From assembly GCA_966250375.1 (NCBI GenBank), contig CBINHE010000101.1, positions 1 to 14,223 of the forward strand: 14,223 nucleotides of DNA, written 5' to 3'. Of the stretch, positions 1-7,143 are shown in pieces. Each line of letters begins with the position of its first letter. Position 1 is the first letter of the stretch. The notes under the pieces were generated by a model, which was not told the origin of the DNA, did not search any database, and saw nothing but the letters and a program-made list of their open reading frames with translations. Source of the stretch: CAMLDH01 sp966250375 (GTDB lineage: Bacteria > Pseudomonadota > Gammaproteobacteria > Burkholderiales > Burkholderiaceae_D). The position numbers were made by a program, and so were the translations under genes.

Positions 1-143
1 ACGGCAGATTGCGGCTCAGTTCAGGGTTTGTCAGTCACCTCCTAAATACTCAGTAAGTTATTTCGCCATCCTTTTCTGACGAAAGACGGAGCGAATTCTA
101 ACTTGCGGTCGGCTGTGCGTGCAGTGCTACATAAGATTTAACC
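1..143. other. Left-edge sequence with no supported gene
   Basis: I see no gene here. On the minus strand an AGGAGG-like sequence (about 36-41) faces the left edge and could be a ribosome binding site for a gene lying outside the window, but no convincing start codon follows at proper spacing before the edge. The sequence near 139-158 next to the transposase stop is the likely end of the IS remnant. Confidence 0.3.
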
Positions 144-425
144 TCAGTTCGGGATAAGGTCCGCGTCGCACCCGTCTTGTGCACCGGTTCGTACTGGAAG
201 GCAGGGCTTGTTCGGCATCACGGTTTCAATCAGCGAATGGCGCTTGAGGATGGTTTGATCGAACGGGCTGCGCCAGACCGGTTTCATGTTCTTGCGTACC
301 TTGGTGATCAACTCCACGCCCTTGGCCAGCAACTTGGCATGCAGCGCCTTGCCGATGTAGCCCTTGTCGTCACAATATTCACTGAGCAGTTCGTGAATAG
401 CGACCTTGTGTTCTACAGCATTCAT
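144..425 (-). pseudogene. IS982-family transposase remnant (C-terminal part, internally deleted)
   Basis: A 93-codon open frame resembles the C-terminal third of IS982-family DDE transposases. It has the DKGYIG motif near residue 20 (DDE region), a KLLAKGVELITKVRKNMK stretch, then RHSLIETV, which carries the terminal acidic residue, and a QPNKP-like tail (MPNKPCLPV). The N-terminal two thirds are missing: nothing transposase-like precedes it up to the porin stop. In intact relatives, as I recall them, IETV is followed by about 30-35 residues (an NDxLKN...QIEHxRHRS block) before the NKP tail. Here IETV runs straight into MPNKP, so an in-frame internal deletion is inferred. The insertion sequence end probably lies near 139-158, around the stop codon, as is common in this family. 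It cannot encode an active transposase. Family assignment is from motif memory, not a search. Confidence 0.75.
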
Positions 426-520
426 GCTTGATCGCTTTGTAAAAAAATTCTCGATAAATATTCAAACTCCAAGATACGACTTGAGCTTGGGATGTTTGAT
501 TCGTGTCACACCGCCCGAAA

Positions 521-550
521 CGCAGCCGCGTGTTGCATGGCGCGGCCGCG
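521..550 (-). terminator. Candidate terminator hairpin behind the porin gene
   Basis: CGCAGCCGCG (521-530) pairs with CGCGGCCGCG (541-550) with one mismatch, giving a 10 bp GC-rich stem and a 10-base loop. It lies 6 bases downstream of the porin stop codon on the minus strand. The following T tract is only three bases (TTTC), so intrinsic termination would be weak. It could equally be an mRNA-stabilising hairpin. Confidence 0.45.
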
Positions 551-556
551 GGTCAA

Positions 557-1525
557 TCAGAAACTGTGGGCGAGACCTACGCCGTAGAGGTTCGCCGAAC
601 TGTCAACGAAGTCCTTGCGCGCAAGGTCTACATACAAGCTGGTTCGCTTGGAAAGTGAATAAAGGACGCTGCCCGACACAATTTTCTCGGCCTTGACGCC
701 GTTGACATCCACCTGCCCCCAACCGGCGCGCAACGTCGTCGCGCCCAAGCGGTAGCTAGCGCCAGCGGTGAACGTCTTGGCCTTGGAAGAGCCTGCTTCG
801 CTTTGGTCGTACACACCCATGACGTCAAAATCGGCGAACATAACCTTCAAGCCGAGAAAGTAGTCAGTGCTGCCTGCACTGTTACGTCCGTGTCCAACCA
901 TGGCCGCCATCGACTCCCCGGTGTATGTCAGTGATCCGGCGAGCGGCTTGTTGTTGTCACCCGGAGCAGTTTCCGGCGATCCGCTCAGGTGCAATGTGAC
1001 GCCATGGAAGGTCGGGGAGTCGTAGAAAATGCCATTGTTTAGGCGACCGTAGTCTGGCCCTCCACTGTTCGCATGCGGATCAGATGGATAATTGTAGGCC
1101 CACAAATCCCAGGCGAGCGACGCAAGACGATCGTAATAGATCCAGGGATCGAACTGATAGGTGTATCTGTAAATGGCATCGAAACGCCGCCCCATCTGGA
1201 TCGAGCCGAAGTTGCCCTTTAATCCTACCGTCGACTCGTCGTGCCAGAACGGCTTGCCGGTAAGCTCGGTTGTGCCAGTGTCGGGTTCGAAGCGAGTACT
1301 GAGTCTGAACGTTGCGGACAGACCGCCCCCGAGATCTTCCTTACCGCTGAAGGCGAGGTAGCTAGGCTGAATCGATCCCACATTCCAGGCTTTATTGGTG
1401 TCTCGATAGACCCCAACGTCAAGTAGTCCGGAGATGGTGACGCTCGATTGCGCCTGCACCGCGCCCGCCACGAATACCGTCGCCAATGGTATTGCCGCCC
1501 ACTTTTTGTTAAATTTCGTTTTCAC
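557..1525 (-). CDS. Outer-membrane porin, Porin_4 / beta-proteobacterial general porin type
   Basis: Encodes a 322-residue trimeric beta-barrel porin of the outer membrane, allowing diffusion of small hydrophilic solutes. I chose the GTG at 1525 because AGAGAGG (1530-1536) precedes it by 4 bases and because it gives a clean Sec signal peptide: basic start MKTKFNKK, hydrophobic core, AVQA cleavage site before Q26. The longer frame opening at a GTG at 1567 has no ribosome binding site and would put 14 polar residues ahead of the signal. The mature protein starts with SSVTISGLLDVGVY, typical of the first strand in this family. It contains FSGKEDLGGGLSATFRLSTRF and GNFGSIQMGRR, typical porin strand motifs, and ends GVGLAHSF with the C-terminal phenylalanine recognised by the BAM complex. 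It lies 180-220 bases behind the transporter operon in the same orientation, so it may serve the same substrate, but an inserted element separates them. Substrate preference cannot be read. Confidence 0.93.
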   Translation of the reverse strand: MKTKFNKKWAAIPLATVFVAGAVQAQSSVTISGLLDVGVYRDTNKAWNVGSIQPSYLAFSGKEDLGGGLSATFRLSTRFEPDTGTTELTGKPFWHDESTVGLKGNFGSIQMGRRFDAIYRYTYQFDPWIYYDRLASLAWDLWAYNYPSDPHANSGGPDYGRLNNGIFYDSPTFHGVTLHLSGSPETAPGDNNKPLAGSLTYTGESMAAMVGHGRNSAGSTDYFLGLKVMFADFDVMGVYDQSEAGSSKAKTFTAGASYRLGATTLRAGWGQVDVNGVKAEKIVSGSVLYSLSKRTSLYVDLARKDFVDSSANLYGVGLAHSF

Positions 1526-1529
1526 GTTT

Positions 1530-1536
1530 CCTCTCT
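1530..1536 (-). promoter_or_regulatory. Ribosome binding site deciding the porin GTG start
   Basis: AGAGAGG on the minus strand, 4 bases before the GTG at 1525. It fixes the start at the signal peptide rather than at the upstream GTG at 1567. Confidence 0.65.
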
Positions 1537-1615
1537 TGAAGAACTCCCTGCTGGCACGTATATTCACGGCAGTGTCTTTCGATGAATAGGGCTGTGGGAA
1601 GTTGATTCTCAGAGC

Positions 1616-1768
1616 AGAGCTGTTAAGGCGATTTCATGAAAAGAAAATACCCCCTAAGTTCTCCGATTCTCATGGCATTTTCTACTGCCGTGATTGAGAT
1701 GCATCAGAGGAGAGTGGAAGCGGAGGGATTCGCCGACGCTGCCAAAATCACGAAAACTTAACAGCCCT
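1616..1768. mobile_element. ~150 bp inverted-repeat-bounded element (MITE-like or collapsed IS)
   Basis: The left end, agagctgttaag (1616-1627), and the reverse complement of the right end, agggctgttaag (1757-1768 read on the minus strand), match at 11 of 12 bases. If three bases are skipped in the left copy, the similarity continues as TTTCrTGA on both sides, giving a total of roughly 20 bp. The flavin reductase reading frame departs from its family exactly where the right end begins, which supports insertion at this point. A near-identical direct repeat, tgattctcag (1603-1612) and tgattcccag (1768-1777), flanks the element but does not sit cleanly outside the left repeat, so it is not a convincing target duplication. 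No transposase is encoded inside. IS family not recognised. Confidence 0.5.
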
Positions 1769-1948
1769 GATTCCCAGCGCAACTAAGTGCGGATCGAACG
1801 TCAGCATATTGAAAAACGAATATGGTGCAGCATTCACTAATGCCGTCCTGGCTTGCATGACAACAAGCGCAATCGGCCGTGGCACGATTGTGGATGCCAT
1901 GAGCTTGTAGCATGCCTGCGTGTCGAGGCCGGAAAGATCATAATACAT
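1748..1948 (-). pseudogene. Truncated flavin-reductase-like (FMN-binding split barrel) gene
   Basis: The first ~60 codons match the N-terminus of the flavin reductase / DIM6-NTAB family: YYDL start, TIVPRPIALV, VNAAPYSFFN and DPHLVALGI. In that family these build the FMN-binding split barrel (full length about 190-210 residues). The sequence leaves the family after LGI and stops six codons later, exactly where the inverted-repeat element at 1616-1768 begins, so about two thirds of the gene is missing. The N-terminal half keeps an excellent start: AAGGGGGG (1953-1960), 5 bases from the ATG, only 20 bases behind the binding-protein stop. This indicates it was the last gene of the transporter operon. 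I expect the 66-residue product to be non-functional. Full-length relatives reduce flavin for a partner monooxygenase or bind FMN themselves; which applied here is unknown. Confidence 0.8.
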
Positions 1949-1968
1949 CGCTGCCCCCCTTAACTTTG

Positions 1969-3171
1969 TTATCGCGCCGTGAGGACAGATAGTGGCACTT
2001 CTTTGCTCAACTTCCAGAACCCAAGAGTCTTTTGCTGTCCAGCACTAGCTTCTTGAATGAGAAGGTCGGGCTGATTTGTAATATGGAGCTTGCTAGTGAA
2101 GGTACGCGCATTCGTCAGCACCTTCGCTCCTTGGAACGATTCGAGCGCCTCTTTCACCTTTTGCGCATCAAAGCTCTTTGCCTTTGTCACTGCGCGCGCC
2201 CAAAGATCGATGGCAACATATCCACTAATCGCCGTTTGCTGATCGGGAGCTACGCCAAACATACGCTTGTAGTTCTCCGAGAAAGCGTTGACCGACGGGC
2301 GAGGATCATCGCCACGAACCGATCCCTGTACGGCGATAAAAACTTTGGACAGACCCGGCACCGCGTCATGCCAGAACGTTCCGTCGAGTGCATCATCTGC
2401 CAAGATGGGCATGTCTAACCCCGCTGCCCGCAGCTGACGAATCGCAGTTGCCGCACCAGGAACATACGAACAAAGCGCAATTGCATCCGGCGGTGTCGGA
2501 AGTGATTTAATCCGAGTGATCTGGGAGGCGATCGAAGGATCGGCATTCTTGAATGTGTCGCTACCGACTGGCTTTGCATCGGCATACTGCCCGAAGATCC
2601 ACTCAAATCCACGACACGTGGCCTTGTTATAGTCAATCGTCGTGTCCAAAAGCAAGTATGGATGCCGTACCTTCAAGATGTTATAGGCCCATTCCCCGAG
2701 CGTGCCAGCAACTGCAACCGCATTGCTGGTGGCTGCATTGAAGGAAAGCGGTCCTACGCCCTGCAGTCCGGCCTTTACGTCCTCGGCTGCTGCAAAGAAC
2801 GAGATCGTGCCAACTTTCTGGGCGGCAAGCGCAATCGGAGCGCCCATGTTGTAATCGCCGCTGACCATCAACATAACCACACCATCGTCTAGCAATGCCT
2901 GGCCGGCCTTGACACCCTCGGCCCGGTCCGTCTTCGTATCCCGCCTGAGAGTTTCGATCTTGCGGCCTAGCAATCCACCGGCACGGTTCAACTCCTCCAC
3001 TTTCACCATGGCGCCGCGATAGGCATGCTCGTCGTAAACTTGCATCCACCCCGATTGGGCCATTGCGAAACCAAGCTTGATTGGCTCCTCCGCCCTTGCG
3101 ACCGAACTCCCCAACACGAACAGTACACACAGTACGAAAAACGCGAGGATGTATCTGAGTTGACGATTCAT
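1969..3171 (-). CDS. Periplasmic substrate-binding protein, LivJ/LivK-type (Peripla_BP_6)
   Basis: A 400-residue periplasmic receptor for the adjoining ABC importer. The ATG at 3171 is chosen because AAAGG precedes it at 7 bases and it opens a standard Sec signal: MNRQLRY, a hydrophobic core, and cleavage after SSVARA (residue 27). The ATG five codons upstream lacks a ribosome binding site. There is no lipobox, so the protein should be soluble in the periplasm. The mature part shows the type I binding-protein pattern: IKLGFAMAQSGW at the first strand, AYRGAMVKVEELNRAGGLLGRKIE (helix 1 and the following strand), a DTKTD segment, GDYNMGAPIALAA, and later a SGYVAIDLWARAVTKA helix, all usual for Liv-type receptors. 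It is 52 bases behind livM in the operon. Binding-site residues are too divergent from LivJ to name a ligand. Amino acids, amides, urea and aromatic acids are all known ligands of this family. Confidence 0.92.
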   Translation of the reverse strand: MNRQLRYILAFFVLCVLFVLGSSVARAEEPIKLGFAMAQSGWMQVYDEHAYRGAMVKVEELNRAGGLLGRKIETLRRDTKTDRAEGVKAGQALLDDGVVMLMVSGDYNMGAPIALAAQKVGTISFFAAAEDVKAGLQGVGPLSFNAATSNAVAVAGTLGEWAYNILKVRHPYLLLDTTIDYNKATCRGFEWIFGQYADAKPVGSDTFKNADPSIASQITRIKSLPTPPDAIALCSYVPGAATAIRQLRAAGLDMPILADDALDGTFWHDAVPGLSKVFIAVQGSVRGDDPRPSVNAFSENYKRMFGVAPDQQTAISGYVAIDLWARAVTKAKSFDAQKVKEALESFQGAKVLTNARTFTSKLHITNQPDLLIQEASAGQQKTLGFWKLSKEVPLSVLTAR

Positions 3172-3223
3172 TCTTAAACCTTTCATAGCGTGGTCTTGAA
3201 GAACAATTCCTGGCGGAAAACAA

Positions 3224-4225
3224 TCAAGACCTCTTCAGGGCGAGGCTGCGCGCGACGCCGGACATGAGGCCCTGCGGTCGATAAATCAGGAGGCAGCAGA
3301 TGAGTACTGCGATTGCGAGCTCTTGTGTACCATGGGGTATGTGCAAACTCAGCGATCCAATGCTTACGCCGCGCTCGAGGACAAGAAGGATTTGCTTCGC
3401 GCCGGTGAAGAAGATAGGCCCCAGAACCGCACCTTCCAGTGACTGCATTCCTCCCATAACCAACATCGCCAGCGCCACAAAGGTCGCATCGACAAAGTAT
3501 GCGTCGGGGCTGACGACTCCCACGAATGATGCGTGCAAAGACCCGGCGACGCCCACCACGGCTGCGCTCAGGACAAATGCAATCAGGCGGACGCGGTAAG
3601 GACTGATGCCGATGGCAATCGCGGCGACTTCGTCTTCACGTGTCGCGCGCAACATGACTCCCTGTCGGGATCCGTCGAAAGTCCCGGCAACGATGATGCT
3701 TGCCATGGCAGTCAACGCGGTCGCGCCAAGGGAAGCGAACCCCGAAACGCCAATCAGTGACGCCGTTCCACCGGTCCCATCGGTCCAGTTGGAAGTCAAT
3801 GCGTAGACGATCGCCATGAATGCGAAACTTGCAATCGAGGCGGACACGCCGGCAAGACGCATCAGTACGGCGCCCGCCGCTAGCGAAACCGCTGCGCCGG
3901 CGACAGCGGCGCTTGCCATGGCAAGCGGTCCTGGCAATTGCATGCCAAGCAGCCACTCAGGTAATGCAGTAAGGCTGCTTTGCTTGATTTCCGGCGCCAT
4001 CGTGACCCAGGCCGTGACGTACGCTCCAACCGCCATGAAGCCCATATGCCCAAAACTGAGGACCCCGGAATTCCCGATGAAGACATACAGTCCGACGACC
4101 AGTACGACTAATATGAATAGCTCGCTGACAATGCGCGCGAGTTCCGGGAAGTCTAGCAACCACGCGGCCAGGCCGATGGCAGCGATCAAGCCCATCAGCG
4201 CGGCATTCATGACGGTACGTGACAT
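3224..4225 (-). CDS. livM: Branched-chain-type ABC transporter permease LivM
   Basis: A 333-residue inner-membrane permease that pairs with LivH to form the translocation pore. The frame stays open for another 100 codons upstream, but that part overlaps livH and carries no membrane segments. The ATG at 4225 (MSRTVMNAALMGL) has GGAAGA before it and overlaps the livH stop by one base (TGATG), a coupling arrangement. Family hallmarks: GLYVFIGNSGVLSFGHMGFMAVGAY in the early membrane region, and the cytoplasmic coupling loop MLRATREDEVAAIAIGI followed by VRLIAFVLSAAVVGVAGSLHA. The C-terminus YRPQGLMSG is the usual LivM ending. Multiple hydrophobic segments (about 8-9) fit an integral membrane protein of normal family length. 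Confidence 0.94.
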   Translation of the reverse strand: MSRTVMNAALMGLIAAIGLAAWLLDFPELARIVSELFILVVLVVGLYVFIGNSGVLSFGHMGFMAVGAYVTAWVTMAPEIKQSSLTALPEWLLGMQLPGPLAMASAAVAGAAVSLAAGAVLMRLAGVSASIASFAFMAIVYALTSNWTDGTGGTASLIGVSGFASLGATALTAMASIIVAGTFDGSRQGVMLRATREDEVAAIAIGISPYRVRLIAFVLSAAVVGVAGSLHASFVGVVSPDAYFVDATFVALAMLVMGGMQSLEGAVLGPIFFTGAKQILLVLERGVSIGSLSLHIPHGTQELAIAVLICCLLIYRPQGLMSGVARSLALKRS

Positions 4226-5130
4226 CAGATTCTTCCTTGGAAAACTTTGCGAGAGAATAGGCCCGCAGGGCGCACCAGCAATATGCCAATCACCGCGAGG
4301 TAAAGCAGCGCATCGCGATAGGGCCGATAGTCCGCAGGGAGCACTGTTTGCAGCAGGACACTGACGCCTCCGAGCAGGAATCCGGCTCCAACCGCGCCTG
4401 GCAGACTGCCAAGCCCGCCCACTACGGTTGCCACAAAGGCCATCATCACGATCGTGCCGCCCATTCGGATGTCGGCGACACCTGTCTGCGGCAGGAGCAA
4501 AAGGCAGGTCAGTCCCGCCAGACACCCGCTAAGCGCGAAGGCGGCGAGCACGATGCGCTCGGCAGGCACACCAAGCATTTGTGCCATCAGCGAGTTTTCC
4601 GCCGATGCGCGCATGGCAATCCCAAATCGGGTACGAGTCAAAAAGAGAACCAGCATGACGAGAGAAAGCGCGGTGACCGAAATAGTGACCAATTGCAGGG
4701 CTGCGATCCGCAACCCCATGATCAGGACGGGTTGCGCCAATGACGGCCAAAGATTGATCGCAATTGGGCGTCCGCCATAAACTATCAGGAGAATACTCTG
4801 TATGCCGGTCCCTAACGCAAAGGAGCCGATCATTAGAACGGAGGGGTTATATCCGCGTAACCTGCGGAATAGAACCAACTCTGAAGCCACCGCAAGAGCG
4901 GCTCCAACGAGCAAGACGCATGGAACGAGTACCACCGAAGGAAAAGAACCCATAAGGAGGCGGGCACTGCCCTCGGTCGAGGGCACAAGCAGCGAAAATG
5001 CGCCTACTGCGACAAAGTCGCCATGGGCAAAGTTGACCAGCTTCATGACGCTGAAAATCAAGCCGATACCCAGTGCGGCCAGTGCATAAATGCTGCCTAA
5101 GGCTAACGCATCGACAAATGACTGAATCAA
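4225..5130 (-). CDS. livH: Branched-chain-type ABC transporter permease LivH (TTG start)
   Basis: A 301-residue inner-membrane permease, partner of LivM. The start is taken as TTG at 5130: GGAGAGGGG (5136-5144) stands 5 bases ahead, and the protein then begins (M)IQSFVDALALGSIYALAALGIGLIFS, the normal LivH N-terminus. The open frame upstream to 5268 lies inside livF and reads as non-membrane sequence. Family motifs: VNFAHGDFVAVGAF, the cytoplasmic coupling loop IAMRASAENSLMAQMLGV, then VLAAFALSGCLAGLTCLL, and a C-terminal VRPAGLFSRKVF. The gene starts 13 bases behind livF and its TGA overlaps the livM ATG by one base, so livF-livH-livM are almost certainly translated from one mRNA. A TTG start would lower LivH initiation unless coupling compensates. 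Confidence 0.93.
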   Translation of the reverse strand: MIQSFVDALALGSIYALAALGIGLIFSVMKLVNFAHGDFVAVGAFSLLVPSTEGSARLLMGSFPSVVLVPCVLLVGAALAVASELVLFRRLRGYNPSVLMIGSFALGTGIQSILLIVYGGRPIAINLWPSLAQPVLIMGLRIAALQLVTISVTALSLVMLVLFLTRTRFGIAMRASAENSLMAQMLGVPAERIVLAAFALSGCLAGLTCLLLLPQTGVADIRMGGTIVMMAFVATVVGGLGSLPGAVGAGFLLGGVSVLLQTVLPADYRPYRDALLYLAVIGILLVRPAGLFSRKVFQGRI

Positions 5131-5135
5131 TGTTG

Positions 5136-5144
5136 CCCCTCTCC
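5136..5144 (-). promoter_or_regulatory. Ribosome binding site deciding the livH TTG start
   Basis: GGAGAGGGG on the minus strand begins at the final base of the livF stop codon and ends 5 bases before the TTG. It is the only start in this frame that combines a good Shine-Dalgarno with the family N-terminus. Confidence 0.75.
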
Positions 5145-5860
5145 TAAAATCCGAAGTATGCCCGCTCGAGCTCTCCGGTACGTTCCAGCGCGTATGCCTG
5201 CCCTGAAAGTGCGATTTGACCGGCACGCAAAATGTGAATATCGGCTTCAAGCGCGACCGCCCTGGCATAGCTTTGCTCGGCGATAAGCAATGTCAGGTCT
5301 CTACGTTTTTGTAGTTGAATGAGCGTCATGTAAATCTCATCGATGATCTTTGGTGCAAGCCCGAGTGATGGCTCATCGAGCGCTACAATCCGGCTTCTGG
5401 TCATGAGCGCCCGCCCAATTGCCAGCATCTGCTGTTGGCCGCCCGACAACACTCCCGCAAGGGTATCGCAGCGATCCCGAAGTGCTGGAAACATCTGGAA
5501 TACGAAATCAAGGTCTTCTGCGATCTGATCTTTACCGCGTATGAGGTGCGCACCGATCAATAAGTTTTCCTTGATCGTCAAAGTCTGAAACACATCCCGG
5601 CCTTCCGGCACCATTGTGTAGCCTGCCCGGACGACGCGATCCGGGGACTGTCCGATCGTATCCCGGCCGTTAATTTGTATTTCGCCGCCTGACGGCTTCG
5701 CCGCTCCAGCCAAGGCTCGCAACAACGTTGACTTTCCGGCGCCGTTGGCGCCGACAATAAAAAGGCGTTGTCCGGGCAACACGCTGAACGAAACGTTGCG
5801 CAACGCTATCAACTGGCCATAACGAACTTCCAGGTCCCGAACATTGACAGCAGCGTTCAT
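5144..5860 (-). CDS. livF: Branched-chain-type ABC transporter ATPase LivF
   Basis: A 238-residue cytoplasmic ATPase, one of two that power the importer. Visible motifs: Walker A GANGAGKST (residues 37-45), signature LSGGQQQ (138-144), Walker B IVALDEPS (158-165), and the LivF-specific AGYTMVPEGRDVFQTLTIKENL segment (79-100). The position usually held by the switch histidine reads LIAEQS; glutamine there is normal for LivF. The product length is the family norm. The ATG at 5860 overlaps the livG TGA by four bases (ATGA), with AGGGAGG (5868-5874) 7 bases upstream inside livG, so the start is well supported. Confidence 0.96.
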   Translation of the reverse strand: MNAAVNVRDLEVRYGQLIALRNVSFSVLPGQRLFIVGANGAGKSTLLRALAGAAKPSGGEIQINGRDTIGQSPDRVVRAGYTMVPEGRDVFQTLTIKENLLIGAHLIRGKDQIAEDLDFVFQMFPALRDRCDTLAGVLSGGQQQMLAIGRALMTRSRIVALDEPSLGLAPKIIDEIYMTLIQLQKRRDLTLLIAEQSYARAVALEADIHILRAGQIALSGQAYALERTGELERAYFGF

Positions 5861-6615
5861 GCCGAAGCCTCCCTCGCCGTTGAGCGAGGCTCGCTCTCAA
5901 GACCACCTCCCAGATATGCCGCACGCAGGCGAGCGCTTTGGCGGATGACATCAGCATTCCCGAATTCGATTACCTCCCCGCCATCAAGTACGTAAGTGGT
6001 CGAGCAAAGGCGCAGAATCATCGGAAATTTATGCTCGATCAGCAAGATGCCGGTTCCGTGTTCCTTCACGATATTCTGAATAACTTCGCAGAGTGCCTCG
6101 ACTTCGTGTTCCGACATGCCTGCCGCAGGCTCATCGAGAAGCAAGTAGCTGGGATATCCCACCAGTGCACGCGCAATCCCGGCGCGCCGTTGATCTGTAT
6201 AGGAAAGTTCGCTAGCGAGTCTGGAAGAGGCTGCCTCAATCCCAAGCAGCTTGAGCGTTTCGCGCGCAGCGGCGCCAGATCGAGATGAACTCCAGCCCAA
6301 TGCCATACCTGCTGCAGCGACGTTTTCCAGCACCGTCATATCCCGGAACAACCTGCCAACCTGAAATGTCCTGGATATTCCGAGCTTGCGAATCGAGTAC
6401 GAGGACATGCCTTGCAGAATAATGCCGTTGCATCGGACTTCCCCTGCAGTGGGAGCACAAAAGCCGGTTAACACATTGATCATCGAGCTCTTGCCAGCGC
6501 CATTGGGACCAATCAACCCTGTCACGGTTGACTGTTTGACTGAGAGCGTCACATCTCGCAGCGCCAAAAGGCCACCAAATGCAAGAGAGACCTTGTTGGA
6601 ATCCAGCGTATTCAT
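5857..6615 (-). CDS. livG: Branched-chain-type ABC transporter ATPase LivG
   Basis: A 252-residue cytoplasmic ATPase, first gene of the operon. The ATG at 6615 gives MNTLDSNKVSLAFGGLLALRDV, the usual LivG opening. The frame is open to 6681, but the extra 22 residues resemble nothing and their start has no ribosome binding site. The site before 6615 is itself weak (GAAGAG). Motifs: Walker A GPNGAGKSS (36-44), Q-loop ISRTFQVGRLF (80-90), Walker B YLLLDEPAAGM (from 157), switch histidine in LIEHKF. The signature reads LSYTDQ (137-142) where LivG normally has LSYGQQ or similar; the substitution is encoded by clear codons (ACA GAT), with no frame disturbance. The C-terminal AYLGGGLESEP is a somewhat extended version of the family's AYLG end. 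Confidence 0.94.
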   Translation of the reverse strand: MNTLDSNKVSLAFGGLLALRDVTLSVKQSTVTGLIGPNGAGKSSMINVLTGFCAPTAGEVRCNGIILQGMSSYSIRKLGISRTFQVGRLFRDMTVLENVAAAGMALGWSSSRSGAAARETLKLLGIEAASSRLASELSYTDQRRAGIARALVGYPSYLLLDEPAAGMSEHEVEALCEVIQNIVKEHGTGILLIEHKFPMILRLCSTTYVLDGGEVIEFGNADVIRQSARLRAAYLGGGLESEPRSTAREASA

Positions 6616-6891
6616 TAGTACAGACTCTTCACTGGCACTCCTGCCGCAGGTGCTTGCGCCAATGTGTGCGTATGCCGACATTCGGACGAGGACGTACTGA
6701 AAATTGAGGAAATTGCATTAACAGCTTGGCATGGAGTTCACGATGGACGTATGCAGCAACAATTCTGGCTTTCGTAGGACGTTCATCCAAGCCAAAAATG
6801 TCCGTGATCATGGGATTTGCCGTTCGGTAAAGGGCGAAATGCGTGAAGTCCTCGGTATCAATTTTGATTGATTTCTGCCCCCTAATGAACG

Positions 6892-7038
6892 TGTACAAAA
6901 TAACTTCTCGATTTGGACGTGGCTAACTGGATGCAGTGTAAGGCGCCCGGAGCACAATGCCGGAGGGCTACACAAGCGAGGCGCAAGGCCGCAATGCACC
7001 TCTCAGGCGTAAGCCAAATCGGGAAGTTATTTCATGCA
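6892..7038. mobile_element. ~147 bp element bounded by 25 bp imperfect inverted repeats
   Basis: The block 6892-6916 and the reverse complement of 7014-7038 agree at 21 of 25 positions. They share the cores aaataactt (left, 6898-6906) and aagttattt (right, 7025-7033), next to ccaaatcg-type inner ends. Weaker similarity continues about 9 bases further out (6 matches), so the true ends may be near 6883 and 7047. The ~97 bp between the arms has higher GC than the DNA to the right and encodes no transposase. The pattern fits a MITE, or two ends of an insertion sequence left after internal deletion. I do not recognise the IS family. Confidence 0.55.
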
Positions 7039-7143
7039 CGCTCCTAACTCGTCGCTAATAAGAAAGAAGCTTTGCCATGATTGTTCTCCATCTTTCCTTT
7101 TCTCCTTTTAGAGAGAGAACATGACAGAAAAGATTCATTTATT

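Noticed and set aside
14..158. CTCAGTTC shared by 16-23 and 142-149 as possible paired IS ends
   Set aside because: The two copies are in direct, not inverted, orientation and match only 8 contiguous bases, so they do not make convincing terminal repeats.
3816..4364. 182-codon plus-strand frame rich in alanine, proline and threonine
   Set aside because: It lies antisense to livM and livH, which have strong family motifs. Its composition is that of a reverse-strand shadow in GC-rich DNA.
6629..6898. 89-codon minus-strand frame upstream of livG
   Set aside because: Starts at TTG without a ribosome binding site, its 5' end lies inside the inverted-repeat arm, and the protein resembles no family I know. 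It may be relic coding DNA but is not supportable as a gene.
7082..7121. TGTTCTC / GAGAACA 7 bp inverted repeat around the pyrimidine tract
   Set aside because: The arms are short and 26 bases apart in low-complexity sequence, which is expected by chance.
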